Shown: positions 34,359 through 46,056, numbered from the stretch's first letter. The stretch is DNA of 64,000 nt from Isoetes taiwanensis (GCA_021234155.1 JAJEKV010000013.1:12054669-12118668), one strand, 5' to 3'. Translations and numbers: made by a program. Notes: generated by a model not told the origin, from the letters alone.

Positions 34359-35386
34359 TGAAACGGACCTAGCCCCTTGGCCTAGACCATTGCACCGACA
34401 CGTTTAACATCTAAGTTAAACATCCAAGTTACTCGTATACTTGCTCAATAAAGTATAGTCCCATTGATCAGATAATTACATACAGGACCAAGCTCATCTG
34501 AGTTTGGCATGCTAACAACTTCTATTAGCTCAACAAGTCCTCCTTATAAGTCACCGAGGACACTCTGGAAAACGCTCCTGCTGTCGCACCCTCATCCCTA
34601 GACTCTCCATCCGAATACTGCATTCTCAGCTCAGGACATACCATCTTAAACATACACAAACAACACAAGGGGGTTAGTCCACAAGGACTAAGCGGGGAGG
34701 AAACATTTCGGGAGCATCCACAACATCAGCCACAAAGCAATCTAGCGTATAACATCATCCACAAAGTAATCTAGCATACCCATCAAAGATAAGAACAACA
34801 ACCATTTTACCTGCTCCACTACGCCGCTGCATTAGTTAGAACTCAGGCTACAAGCGTGTTTACGTTCTCATCAATCGTATGTATGTATGCACACAGCGCT
34901 TGAACATACATGAGTTCTAACTAATGCAGCGGCGTAGTGGAGCAGGTAAAATGGTTGTTGTTCTTATCTTTGATGGGTATGCTAGATTACTTTGTGGATG
35001 ATGTTATACGCTAGATTGCTTTGTGGCTGATGTTGTGGATGCTCCCGAAATGTTTCCTCCCCGCTTAGTCCTTGTGGACTAACCCCCTTGTGTTGTTTGT
35101 GTATGTTTAAGATGGTACGTCCTGAGCTGAGAATGCAGTATTCGGATGGAGAGTCTAGGGATGAGGGTGCGACTTCTACAGTCATCCTCGGTGACTTATA
35201 AGGAGGACTTGTTGAGCTACTAGAAGTTGTTAGCATGCCAAACTCAGATGAGCTTGGTCCTGTATGTAATTATCTGATCAATGGGACTATACTTTATTGA
35301 GCAAGTATACGAGTAACTTGGATGTTTAACTTAGATGTTAAACGTGTCGGTGCAACGACCTAGGCCAAGGGGCTAGGTCCGTTTCA
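34359..35386. repeat. LTR2 palindrome: inverted LTR ends around a 65-bp spacer
   Basis: The left arm 34359-34845 and right arm 34911-35386 are reverse complements apart from scattered changes and a roughly 11-bp indel. Both outer ends are the same LTR2 3' terminus (TGAAACGG / CCGTTTCA). The right end is directly followed by the GTGGC duplication, so the inverted arm is the integrated end of the element. Confidence 0.92.
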
Positions 35387-36719
35387 GTGGCTAAAGGATC
35401 CTGGCACCATTGGCACCCATGCATCCCCACCTGACTTACACCCCAAAATCCATAGGTCGTCCCCAGTTGCACCTATCGAGTCCAGGATGCCCCAATAAGC
35501 ACGAATCCTGCGACCCAGGGGTGTCACACTCATATCTGGTCCACAAGCAGTGACCGACTATAAGCCTAGCACACTATAGGAGCCTACACTAGGCAAGACT
35601 CCACCTCTACTTGAGCATCTTGTCCGTTGTATGGTGCTCAATCTTGGCATGGCATCCATAGCCAGGTGGGTTCTTGTGTTCAGGCCCCAATGGGATTTAA
35701 GGGGTTCTAGACACCTTCTATGGGACATCCTATATAGCAGAAGTGAACATACATATTAGCACTCGCAACAATATACATAAATAATATGCCACCACGAAGG
35801 GTGGCCCATCCATTATCCATGCGAACAACAACATAATACTAGCATAATATATAAAGTGCATCATAAATGGGGGTTCTACTCTGGGCTCAGACTCAAGGGG
35901 TTCGACTGACGGTCAGGGTCTCCGAGTAACAACAGACGAAATCATGACGATATCATTGGCTGACATAGAACAATGGCTAGGGTAGTCCACTCCATCCGCC
36001 CCTCCAGTGCACACTTTGCTGAATAGGCTGAAACATGTTCTGGCATGAATATAGCCTTTTGGAGATGTAATCTCATGGAGTCATCCTATGAGACTACTTC
36101 AAGTTGCATCTCCCCGGTCTGATGAGGCAGGAATGAGGCAAATCCCCTCTTGGAGCATAATGGTTCCATGGGTGGCTAGAGGATCGTGGCACCACTGGCA
36201 CCCAAGCATCTGTACCCGACTTAGCCCCCAAAATCCATAGGTCGACCCTAGCTGCACTTATCGAGTCCAGGACGTCCCTCTAGGCACGGATCTTGCGGTC
36301 CAGGGGTGTCGCCCACACCAGATAATCCCCTCCCGGAGCATAATGGTTCCATCCATGGGCACCACTGGCACCCACGCATCCGTACCCAACTTAGCCCCCA
36401 AAATCCATAGATCGACCCTAGCCGCACTTATCGAGTCTAGGACATCCCTATAGGCATGTATCTTGCGACCCAGGGGGTGTTAGCGGCCCACACGCAGTGA
36501 CCGACTATAAGCTTAGCACACTATAGGAGCCCTGTAGCCATGCTAGGCAAGGCTCCACCTCCATTTCAACATCATGTCTATTGTATGGTGCTCAATCTTT
36601 GCATGGCATCCACAACCAGATGGGTTCTTGTGTGTAGGTCATAATTAATGGGATTTAAGAGGTTCTAGCTAGGAGCATCTCTACTTCTATATGGCCTTTA
36701 TCTCTAAACCCCCGCCCCC
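35387..36719 (-). mobile_element. LTR1 copies (minus), remainder of the split LTR plus tandem partial copies
   Basis: 35387-35700 continues the LTR1 interrupted at 22048. 35700-36170 is a second copy of the segment already seen at 21590-22045. 36170-36700 repeats the GGCACCACTGGCACCCA...AAAATCCATAG block a further two times. Thus an LTR1 plus partial duplications or a second LTR1 piece. Confidence 0.7.
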
Positions 36720-37120
36720 AAAAAAAAAAAAAAAAAAAAAAAAACATCCCCGCAAATACAAGAGGAAGAGAAAGAGAACTATCACAATGCATACATCCGT
36801 CCATCGCTTCAAATAGCACATTAAATAGAGATTAATCATACAACTATACATACAAGGGGTAGCTAGAAGTTCAAGCTATCTAAGTAGGTCTGAGTAGGAT
36901 GAACAAGCATCTCTTCCTTCACCAAATCCTCCCAAATCAATTTGGGGCAGAATTGGGGGTGGAGGCCCAACTTGGTGCCTTTTAGATTAGCAAGTGAGTT
37001 GGCCCCAGGTTGTCTAGCCCTATTGGCCCAATTAATAGTAATTACTTAAACCCTTTTGATTTACTCTTTAATGGCCCAAAATACCTTTGGTGACGTGTCA
37101 TGATGTTTATACATATAGGA
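36720..37120. other. A-run and unassigned DNA before LINE-B resumes
   Basis: A run of about 24 A (36720-36744) after a C-rich stretch, then unassigned DNA. The outer boundary of the LTR1 insertion lies somewhere here; GTGACGTGTCA at 37090-37100 resembles an LTR end, but its flank does not match the left flank TAGAC. Confidence 0.5.
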
Positions 37121-39190
37121 TATAAATACTTGGAAGGTCACACAAACAGTAGGAGGAAACAAGAAAATAGATATTGGGATGAGATTTGATGCTAAAAAGA
37201 TAGATAAATACAGGAAAGTGCTTGAAAACAAGCTTGTCGATATAGATTGGCCAAATGATGCAAATAAAAAGAATGATCTCATTTCCAATGTTATGGTAGA
37301 ATCCGCCACACAATGTGTTATACCACAGAGATTGCATAAAGAGCTTGAAATGTAATTCCTGTTATGATACAGAATGTAAACAGATAAAAATAGAAAGTTC
37401 AATTTGTCAATTTGATACACAAGCATGATCTGACAAGGGAGTATAGAAAGATAGTCAGAAGGAAAAAACATGCCTAGTTCAAATTTAGACAAGCTAATGC
37501 AAGAATATCCTAAAGAGCCTAAGAAATTTTAGAGTAGGTTGAAGAATATCAAATGTAGAGATTTTCCGCTTACTATGTATGCACTATGGCAACAGGTCTG
37601 TCCATTATATCATTTGGCAGGAGTTTCAGAAGAACGAAAGGGAAAATTTGAATTGATCTTTTTTCGTCAAGGAGGTAATGAATGGAATACGCAAGCTTGC
37701 AAATGAGAAAGCTCGGGGTGCTCATTGTTTGGATGCCGAGCTTTTGAAATGGGCAAGCAAGAGTCTTTGCGGTGGAGTTACAAAAATGATCAATATCACA
37801 TTGATACAAGGATTATCAAAGAACTGGCAAATAAATCATGTAATACCTATTTTTAAAGGAGGAGACCATTTGGATGCCAATAATTACAGGACCTTAACGG
37901 CAGATAATCTCTTTTCAAATCTATTTGAATCTCAGTCAGTGTGCATAGGACAAGAAGGTACAAGCAAAAACACAAGTTGGGTTTAGATCAAACAGGTTTA
38001 CGTAGATCATCGGTGAGTTTAAAGACAATCATGAACTTGGTTAAAGGAAAAAAAGAACCAGTATACATCCTTTTCGTCGATTTAGAATTGCTTTTGCTAA
38101 AGTGCATTGAGCCAAATTTTGGGACAGAATGGAACAGATACAGGTACCAGAATTTGAGAGAATCTGCACATATATTATGTGAAAAAGTGTTGGTATAATT
38201 ATTTTTTCTTTATGTTTTGATGCTCCAGACAAAGTTTCAAGTAATAACGGCATTAAGCAAGGGTGCTCGCTATCTCTGACCTTGTTTGGATTGTTCATAG
38301 ATAGTCTAGAAGAATGGCTTGAAATAAATGGAGGAGAAGGAACGAACATACATGGTTATGAAGTACAGTCATTGATGTATGATGAAGGAGTGATTTTTGC
38401 CCGTATGCTAGCACATATGCAGAAGCAGCTTGATGCATTGGCCTTGCTTTGTGCTCATACTGGCATGCTGGTGACCATGAGCAAAACAAAAATCATGGCA
38501 GTGGGGGTTCTTAAACATGAGTTTCAATTGAAATATAATGGAGAATGTATTTAGGTATGCGTGTTTTACAAATATTTGGGCTTGATGATTCATAGAAATG
38601 ATAGGTATAATACATGTATAGCTTAAAGAATTGAAGGAGGACTAAAGGCTTTATTATATGCGAACCCAATGTATAAAGATCCGCATGTGGTCATGGCTTT
38701 TGCAAATACAATTCTTTTTTGCTCTATTACAATAATTGGTGTTGTATGGTTGTGAGGTCTGGGGTCCCAGTTTGCCCTACTGATCAAGTTTTGCAAAAGT
38801 CCTTTGCCTGGATACGGGTGAAAGTCCAAACCCCTTACCCGTTAATAGCTGAATATGGCCTCATGCGGGAGAGGCATTGGTAAGATGTATTATATATCTC
38901 AAAAATATGCGCCAACAAGATGATGCAAGGCTTCCACACTGACAATGCATGCTAGTGAAGGATAAAGATGGTTTCTAGATGCTAAAAATGGTTGAGTAAA
39001 TGGAATATCTCCTTCGAAGAGTATATAATGGCTCACACAGACTTGGAATTATTATTGGGCAGTAGGAGAAAATGCCTAGAGACTTGCAAACATGCAAGTT
39101 ATGTAAGAGCAGGGATGTTGAAGTTGAGACTCATGTGTTGCTGCATTTCTCGGCGTATGTGATGATAAGAACTCAACAGATCATCTAGAA
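37120..39190 (+). mobile_element. LINE-B copy 2, linker, RT and C-terminus
   Basis: Continues the element broken at 21430: linker (MRFDAKKIDKYRKVLENKL near 37180), RT start (37678-37986, GAHCLDAELLKWASKS, then INHVIPIFKGGDHLDANNYR), RT core (38230-38550, NNGIKQGCSLSLTLFGLFID), where YADD is changed to MYDE, and the Cys/His C-terminus at about 39090 (CKLCKSRDVEVETHVLLHF). Many frameshifts; dead. Confidence 0.82.
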
Positions 39191-39221
39191 CTAGTATTCC
39201 AGATGAGTTAGCATTTCATAT

Positions 39222-40206
39222 TTCTAGTAGAGTCATTCCAGGACCTTCAGTTCGATTTGTGAACCCTAATCAATGAACCATGTTGCACCTCTTGTATTGG
39301 GAAGGGGATAGAGACCTATTAGCCATTATTTGGATGATGCTCTTAGTTTAGACCCTGTAGTTCCTATTATATGAGGCATGTGCATAGAGCCCACTAGGCT
39401 ATGGAGGCTATGAAATGACTGAGCACCACATAGCGGGGTCAGTGGCAAGATAGAGGGAGGTCCCTGCTGAGCGCGGCTACTAGGGACCCATAGCAGACTA
39501 GGCTTATAGCCGGCCACTTTGAGAGTGCCGGGTATAGGTCCGATACTTCTTGGGTCAATGATATCGCCCTGACTCTCAAGAGTTGCAGGTATCGGCCTGG
39601 CTCTTGTTTTGGAGAGTTCAGTTGAGAAAGGACGTATGCCACCACGATCCTCTAGCCACCTATGGAGCCAATACGCTCTGGGAGGGGGAGATGCAACCCT
39701 TTCCTAACTCATGGACTGGGATGCAATGCAGAGTGGTCTCATTAGGTGATACTAGCCCATCTGCATAGTATGCACAGGAGGGGCAGATGGAGTGGTCAAC
39801 TCTAGTCATTGTCTATTGTCTACACAAGTCATTGCTATTACTCAGTCTGCTCTATCTTGAGACTCCAGCCGTCAGTCTACTCTGCTCACGAGTCTGATCT
39901 TGGGTAGGAGCTCATCTGATGGATGATGTATTGATGTATAAGAACGATCTATGGATGGATGATACTACCCTTTGTGGCAGTTGATTGTATTGTAATTGCT
40001 AGTGTTGATGTTTTTTGTATATGCTTCTGCTGTTATAGGAGCCCATAGGGGAAGAGCGCGCAAGACACCTTCCTGTCCTCTTTCCCGTACCCTGCCTGTC
40101 CCACGAGCAAGATAGACGGAGGACTCATGCGGCAGAATGTTGCTAGATGGGGGATTCCTCGCGAGATGTACGACGGGGCGTCCTATATTTGGTGGGGAGT
40201 GTCACA
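39222..40206 (+). mobile_element. LTR1 fragment, 5'-truncated
   Basis: Homology to 6480-8061 in the same order (AACCCTAATCAATGAACC; GTGCATAGAGCCCAC; GCACAGGAGGGGC.GATGGAGTGGTCAA) ending GTGTCACA, but lacking the MITE at the 7131-7613 equivalent. It joins LINE-B on the left and copia sequence on the right. Confidence 0.8.
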
Positions 40207-41047
40207 ACATGAGCACCAACAAAACGCAATAGTCGAAAGGAAAAACAGAACAATCTTAGAGTGTGCTCAATCCATAATCCTTTCTAAAGGAATTTCTCAT
40301 AGGATTTTGGACAGAAGCTGCTAGTACAGTAGTCTTCATCATCAACAGGGGCAAACCAAAGCTGTGCCTAGTTGTATTTCTGAAAAAGCTTGATCTGGCT
40401 TTAAACCTCCTGTGGAAGGTTTTAAAGTTTTTGGTTGCAATGTGTATGCACATCTCTCAAAACCTGAAAGAAAGAAGGGTGTCTGTCAGATCTATTCCTT
40501 GCATATTTGTGTTACGATGATAATGTTAAAGCATACAAATTCTACATGCCTCAAACCAAAAGATGATTCTGAGGTGAAGTGTAAGCTTTAATGAATTTGA
40601 CTTCAACATTGACTCCAATGGGTAACCTTTGATTGCAAATCCCATTCAAATCTCCACACTTGATAATGAAGAACTAGAATTAGAATCTGACTCTGCAGAT
40701 GATTCACAAGTGGACGCTGGCATGCCACTTGATGAAATGGACATCCCTTCTGAACCAGAATCAGAAGATAACCTTGATACACGAGATTTTTTCAATCTAC
40801 TCCTACCTTAGGCATATGTTATCATGGTGACTATGTCTCCAGCCTTCTTCTAATAGGCCATGTTGATGCCGGCAAAACAACTTATCAAAAAAATCTCGTA
40901 CGGGATTTTGCTTTCAGCAAGGGGGAGTTATTAGTTTAGCAAAAAGCAGAAAGATACAACAGTTAGCACATGCGAATCCGAGTATATGGCTATTTGTGCA
41001 GCTATGAAGGAAGCCATATGGCTCACACCCAGTCATACTTGAGGGGG
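40207..41047 (+). mobile_element. Ty1/copia polyprotein remnant (integrase to RNase H)
   Basis: Integrase end HQQNAIVERKNRTILECAQS, then in other frames FWTEAASTVVFIINRG and FKPPVEGFKVFGCNVYAHLS: standard copia integrase C-terminal text. Then an acidic linker (40629-40811, ELELESDSADDSQVD), and after a large deletion removing the RT the RNase H signature EYMA.CAAMKEAIWLT at about 40978-41030. A polypurine tract GAGGGGG (41041-41047) leads into the LTR. Confidence 0.85.
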
Positions 41048-41353
41048 TGTTGGTTATGCTGAATTAACCATGTCAAGTATTGGCGTGTGTCTCTTACTTT
41101 AGTAAATAGTTTGATAAGTTAGGGTTTGCTTATTCAGTCCTGTTGGTTCCATATGTTTGGGAAGCTTGTATCAATAGCTCCTAGATTTGAGCATGAATAG
41201 CTCCTAGACTTGAGCATGGCAGTAAGGAATTACTATTCCAAGCACCCCCCTGTAATGTACAGGCGAAATATTGGCTCCACTTTTGGGGTTGGATTCCAAA
41301 AAACTGCGAGCCAAATATGTCATCTTGTATTTTACAAGTCGAATAACATAACA
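41048..41353 (+). mobile_element. copia 3' LTR, 306 bp
   Basis: Starts TGTTGGTTATG after the polypurine tract and ends CATAACA, an imperfect terminal inversion; 0.3 kb is a usual copia LTR size. Confidence 0.65.
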
Positions 41354-41524
41354 GTCATTTCTTTATCATAATTTAACAATTATTTTTATTGCAATAATGT
41401 TGTATGGCGTAGATGGTTAGTTCATTGGGTTTTCAAGTCCCTTGGGCAGGTTTGAGCCTCCCTTTTGACCTACACAATATTTTTTTGATGCAAAATAGAA
41501 GCCAATCCATGAGTCTAATATCCC

Positions 41525-42552
41525 CAGGGTTCAAGTTTGACGGTTTTCATGCCTGTTTTTGGCTTTTTTGCCCGTCAAAACAGGCAGCAAAAAAATTGCC
41601 CTCAATTAACAAATATCAATTTGCCTGTCATATAGAAAGGCAAAAAAAAAAAAAGTGTATATTATTTGAAAGGTCGCAAATATAAATTTGCCTTTCATTT
41701 TTGTAGAAGTACTGGTTATTTTATAGGCATATCGAGTTAATATACCTTACCTCTAATAGAATAATAAATTAGGTAACATTAAAAAATATATATTTTTTGA
41801 AACTTCTACATTCTCGATTCCTCCTACATTCTCCCATTTCCCAACGAATCTACCAATTTGGAAAATCCTAGTCATTTTACGCTTTCACTGTTTGCCTGCC
41901 ATGACTCTTTGCGATAGTTTCCAGAATGCTCGGGACACTTTTTTTTTTTTCTCCCACCCCACGAAACGGCGTGCGTGGTGGAGTGCGTGGGGCGAGTCCG
42001 TGGCTTGGTTTTTCACCACATTCGGTCGGGCGAAAGCACTGCCGAAAGCGAGAGAGGCCGTGATTGTCTCTGTCATCGAGATTCACCATGGACATTAACC
42101 AGAGCCCCACATCTGCTGCAGCAACAGGTAAATTAATATTTCCTTCCTGTTCCATTCTTGTTCATGTTTACCTGCTTCTTTAAGTAGTGCATTAGTGATT
42201 ATCCGATTAGATTTAGGTTGATTATTTTACTGCCCATCAGTCCACCAGTTTCTTGAGCACTCTGCACAGTTTCTTGAGCACTCCAATCAGTCGGTTAGTT
42301 TGATTTCGAAAGCCAATAGTTGATGCTACTCTTAACTTTTTAACTGTATGTTTATATTAATAGTTACTACTATGTAACTTACCTTTTTATTTAAAGTTTA
42401 TAATTGAGAAACGGTCTTCCGTCAATTAAAATTTTTGTATGTCAGTTGAAAGGTTCAAATTGATCAACATTCTGTCATATGAAAGACAAAAAAAAAAGTG
42501 CCTGTCATTGAAAAATTAGGGGGTGCCCGTCAAACTTGAAACTTGAACCCTG
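41525..42552 (+). mobile_element. hAT-like DNA transposon derivative, 1.0 kb
   Basis: Left end CAGGGTTCAAGTTTGACGG; right end CCGTCAAACTTG-AAACTTGAACCCTG, its complement apart from a 7-bp internal duplication. Subterminal TGCCTGT(C/T)...GAAAGGCAAA and GAAAGACAAAAA motifs recur inverted. CAGGG ends are typical of hAT elements. Orientation follows the exon at 42088. An 8-bp target duplication is not clear (AATATCCC versus ATTAGAAT). Confidence 0.6.
42088..42127 (+). CDS. possible first exon of a hAT transposase
   Basis: After a GC-rich leader the frame MDINQSPTSAAAT ends at CAG|GTAAAT, a good 5' splice site. Ser/Ala-rich short first exons are seen in plant hAT transposases. No downstream exons survive inside the element. 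Confidence 0.35.
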
Positions 42553-42599
42553 ATTAGAATCCAACCCACAATCGGGAGCCAATAAATGCACCATGTAAT

Positions 42600-42740
42600 G
42601 TATGGAGGAAGGGCATTTGGGACCCCTTTCCGAGTGGATGGTGGGGTCCCGCGACCGGCGGTAGCCTGGAGCGGGTCATCGGCCACCCGGAAAGGGGGAC
42701 CAAGTGCCCTTCCCCCACAATATAGAAACAGGGGAGATTT
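42600..42740. repeat. inverted-repeat family copy (relative of 15595-15930)
   Basis: The arm GGAAGGGCATTTGGGACCCC (42607) pairs with GGGGGACCAAGTGCCCTTCC (42695). The core GGTGGGGTCCCGCGACCGGC...GAGCGGGTCA parallels the 15.6-kb copy. It is followed by AGGGGAGA and T/C-rich text in both. Confidence 0.65.
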
Positions 42741-43867
42741 TTTTTCTCCCCTTTTCCTTTGTCGCCAGCAATGGCTTCGTCGAGGCGCGACCCGGCCATA
42801 AGGGTTTTCTTGATGGCTTCAACGAGAATGAAGGCACTGGCGGGTTTGTCGAGTTTTTCTTGAAGGCATTGGCGGTTTTGGTGATTTTTCGTTGATGCCT
42901 TAGCGATTCGGCGAAGTTTTGTTGATGGTCGCTAGTCGAGCCCTTGATGCTTCAAAACTTGCTATTCCTCATGATTGCTTTTACTTTAAATTTTTTCTTG
43001 CATGCAAATGGCGAGTCTAGGTAAATATCTTGTCTTTTATTTGTGATCGAATATCGCGTGAAACCAAAGCATCCAAATCTCATCTTTTCTCTTTGAATGG
43101 AACCGCTTTTGGGTCTAGAATCGTTTCTCGGTATGAAGTTTAAGCGGGTATGCATTTATCTGACGAAAAATCCGTAAGGAATTGTGTGCTATTAAGGAAG
43201 GGAAATATTGGAAATGTAAATATGCTTAATACTATGATTTTGGAATATAATATACAGGAATTTGGAGGAAGAGTATGCATGTCTTTGAAATCAGAAGAAA
43301 AGTAGAGCTTTTTGGTTGCAAAAGATGTGATTAACACTTCAGCAGCGAAAGATTGGCTGCTACGCAGCCTAAATTTATCGATGTTAGTAGTGATGAGGAA
43401 TCAGACGCAGAGTCTGTTCATGTTACTACATAAAAATGGGGATTTCTATGTTAAATTACAAGTGCAAAAAAAAAAAAAAGCAGAACTGCAGGGTTGGGAA
43501 GGAGGCTAGGCAGTCGGGTTCGCGTTGGTTTTTTTGGGTGGTAATTCGAGGATCGGCGGCGACCTTCTTAAGGTTTTTTGTTTTTCTTCCGGTATGCCTG
43601 CAAAGGCTTGGATGCCTTTGTGTAATGTTACGGAGATTTAAGAATTGCCTACTACTCAATCATGTCTAAATAAGCGTTTGGTAAAAAAGACTAGACTATT
43701 GTGGTCAAAAGTCCAAGTGGAAAAAGTCCAAAGTTCTATATAGGAATCAAAAGCGTCAGTATTGGGCATCAAACGACTACTTGAACATGCTTAAAGGTTT
43801 AATATGTTGGAGATGTACCGTTTCTCCTCGCACGACGAAATGGGGATTGCCACAGGTTTTGAAACGG
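42741..43867. other. no firm gene
   Basis: A short stretch near 43380-43430 reads FIDVSSDEESDAESVHVTT then stop, a plausible acidic protein end (possibly of a transposase), without upstream support. An A13 run lies at 43466. Nothing else recognised. Confidence 0.4.
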
Positions 43868-44276
43868 CTACATTAGCAGCGTCTTGTTCGGCTGGAAGTC
43901 CGCCGTCGTGATCGACGACACGATCGACAGTTGCTTCCTGTCCTTGATTCGCGAGAGCATCACGTACAGCAGCCGGGCGTGAACGCCCTCCTCACGACCA
44001 TGATTGCGTTGCCTTCTATCGTGGAGCTCTGGCTCTTGTGCCCTGTCATGGCGTACGCCAGCGCGAGCGGGAACGTCTTCTTGAAGATGGTCCTGGCCCC
44101 TGGTGCTTGTACTCGACCAGCGTTCGCTTGACGTGCATGTGGTGGAGGGAGTCATCGATGTGGACCATGATGCCTTTCGCGTCCCCCGTTTGCTCATCGG
44201 TCTCTATGTGTTTTGCGGTAACGCGGGCTTGGGCAAGGGGTGGATTGGATTGCATAGTTGGGTTAGGTTCATGCAC
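43868..44276 (-). pseudogene. Helitron-type PIF1-like helicase, C-terminal fragment
   Basis: Minus-strand frames in order: DAKGIMVHIDDSLHHMHVKR (44130-44190), then FPLALAYAMTGHKSQSSTI (the conserved late helicase motif, about 44030-44080) and finally LLYVMLSRIKDRKQLSIV (43900-43960), with frameshifts between. The TGHKSQ and Y-V-x-LSR motifs are hallmarks of PIF1/Helitron helicases. Codons here are GC-rich compared with the AT-rich surroundings. It shares the GIM(V/I)HI(D/E)(D/N)SL.HMH segment with the relic at 61250-62215. Confidence 0.85.
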
Positions 44277-44400
44277 ATGTTATAATATGTTCTTGAGAAA
44301 GTATGTCAAGCATTTGTGCTATTAGGACTATGTAGAAAACAATAAAGGGGTTTCTCATTTTGGCCTGTTGATGGTTTGGGAATACCACATGCGCAAACCA

Positions 44401-44520
44401 CCAACACTAAAATGAGGCACAAGGATGCTATATTGAATAAGATTTCCTGCATTATGTATTCCAACACTAAAATGAGGCACAAGGATGCTATATTGAATAA
44501 GATTTCCTGCATTATGTATT
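44401..44520. repeat. perfect tandem duplication of 60 bp
   Basis: Two identical 60-bp copies starting CCAACACTAAAATGAGG at 44401 and 44461; recent by its perfection, unless an assembly artefact. Confidence 0.97.
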
Positions 44521-46056
44521 CTATATCAAAGAACACTTTGCACACATGTTGGCTATTGCTTGCCAAGAGAAGTACATTATTTATTGTGCTTTTGTGTGAA
44601 CTCTCGTTTTGAACAATGCACTTTCAAGTGACTATATATTGTGTTTTTATATCAACTCTCGTTTAAAGCAATGTGTTTTCAAGTGACTATAAACAAATCT
44701 TCGCATGAATATATACCATATGTCCTAGGGCACTAACAGTTTGAAGGATGGTACTTCATTGCAAGCAATGTCATATTATCCTCAATTAATAATGGTATTC
44801 ATACTTCAAGTAGCAAGACATATATATGTACGGAAAGTTTTACGTCTATAACCAGATGTATTGTATAATCTCACATAGTTACCACATTTCTAAGGATGGA
44901 CATTTCTTGCTCTAAATGACCATATTTGCATCAACTCCAAAGGAGATGATACTTGCTGGCACATTCTTGAAGGATTTTTTGAATAATGAACGGTTTCAAT
45001 TGAATATATTTCCAACTATTCCCACTTGCTTAATATCGTGTGTTCTCTCCATACCTCAGTGGAACAGAAGGGGGCAAATTGCAAGCAACTCATTCTATGA
45101 CAAAGCTTGATGTTCAAGAAGCAGAACAGTACTTTATACATGAAATGGGAATTTTGTGAAGACAAAAATGCATGTAGATGATAATGCTAATTGTCAAAAC
45201 TACTATACAAGATAGAATGCTACAATATGGCAAACTTAGGTAGCACAACCTCTTCATTCTCTTCGTTTTTCTAGTGGCGGGGGCTATATAATGAAGAATA
45301 ACCCCCATATCATCACAACAAGGCAACTTGACATGCTATCGGAATAAATTTAACAAACATCATTTTGGGATCCCGATAAATTGCGGGATACTTTGGGTCA
45401 ATGTAGCACCATTTATTAAGCCTAAAATCTCACGAAATATCATGGGAGAAAACAGAGATAAAATTGCAAGTCAATTAGGCACCTTCATTAACCCAACAAT
45501 AGATCCTCTACTTTAAGGAAATTTCTCCATAACGAAGAATCAAAGCGTTAGCTTACGAAGGGTCCTTTGCACCGAGAAATAGGTGCATAAAAGCGACTTT
45601 GAAAGCCACATATGGAGGATGGCCAAAATTACTTTTTCTATCTCCTATATCGTTATCTTGGTTGTTCTTCCACTATTGGCAAACAAAATCAACATATTTT
45701 AATGGCACATGTATCTTGTAAGGCTTATGTATTTCTGTAAATACATAAGGCATTAATAAGAGGCTATGGATACCAACAAAGCTAAATGAAATTGCGAGCC
45801 AAAACTATAAATAATTGCAGAAGATCCAAAAGCGGTATATGTAGCCCGGCAAATGTATTTCTTTGCACATATCAAACACACTAACCTCTCCATCTCAAAG
45901 GTCAGTAACAATGATTGCACAATCAAGAATGCAAGGAAATTGAAGGATGATGGTCCTATATCAAAAAGCAATATTACAATACAATATTATAGCCATATCC
46001 CTTGTGGCGATCACATGCACTTTCTTGGGTTCTGATTGATATGTATGGCTTCGGAA
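44521..46056. other. no recognisable gene
   Basis: AT-rich. Short plus frames at 45328-45516 and 45800-46030 have a coding-like look but no known motif. A block GAAGGGTCCTTTGCACCGAGAA (about 45557) has a diverged relative at about 46508. Confidence 0.5.

Larger units (their letters stand above)
22049..35386 (-). mobile_element. LTR2 retrotransposon (13.3 kb with nested LINE), rearranged outer LTR
   Basis: Starts TGAAACGG and ends CCGTTTCA inside a perfect 5-bp duplication GTGGC (22044-22048 and 35387-35391); the uninterrupted target is visible at 36173 (GGTGGCTAGAGGATC). A minus-strand primer site lies at 34345-34356 beside an LTR2 3' end at 34359, so the element runs right to left. The left LTR starts at 22049. 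The interior (about 23000-25585 and 33372-34343) has no gag-pol frame, so the element was probably nonautonomous even before a LINE entered it. The right LTR is replaced by an inverted-repeat structure (34359-35386). Confidence 0.72.

Noticed and set aside
34982-35236. 84-codon ORF in the LTR2 palindrome
   Set aside because: It mirrors the 22199-22465 frame because the DNA is a repeat; nothing suggests it is a protein gene.
21426-37105. 5-bp target duplication for the outer LTR1 insertion
   Set aside because: The left flank TAGAC does not match the flank of any plausible right end, for example TGATG after GTGTCA at 37100, so the boundary is left open.
41877-42155. 92-codon minus ORF and 68-codon plus ORF at the hAT-like element
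   Set aside because: They are complementary shadows across the GC-rich leader; the splice-donor-bearing plus frame at 42088 is the better candidate.
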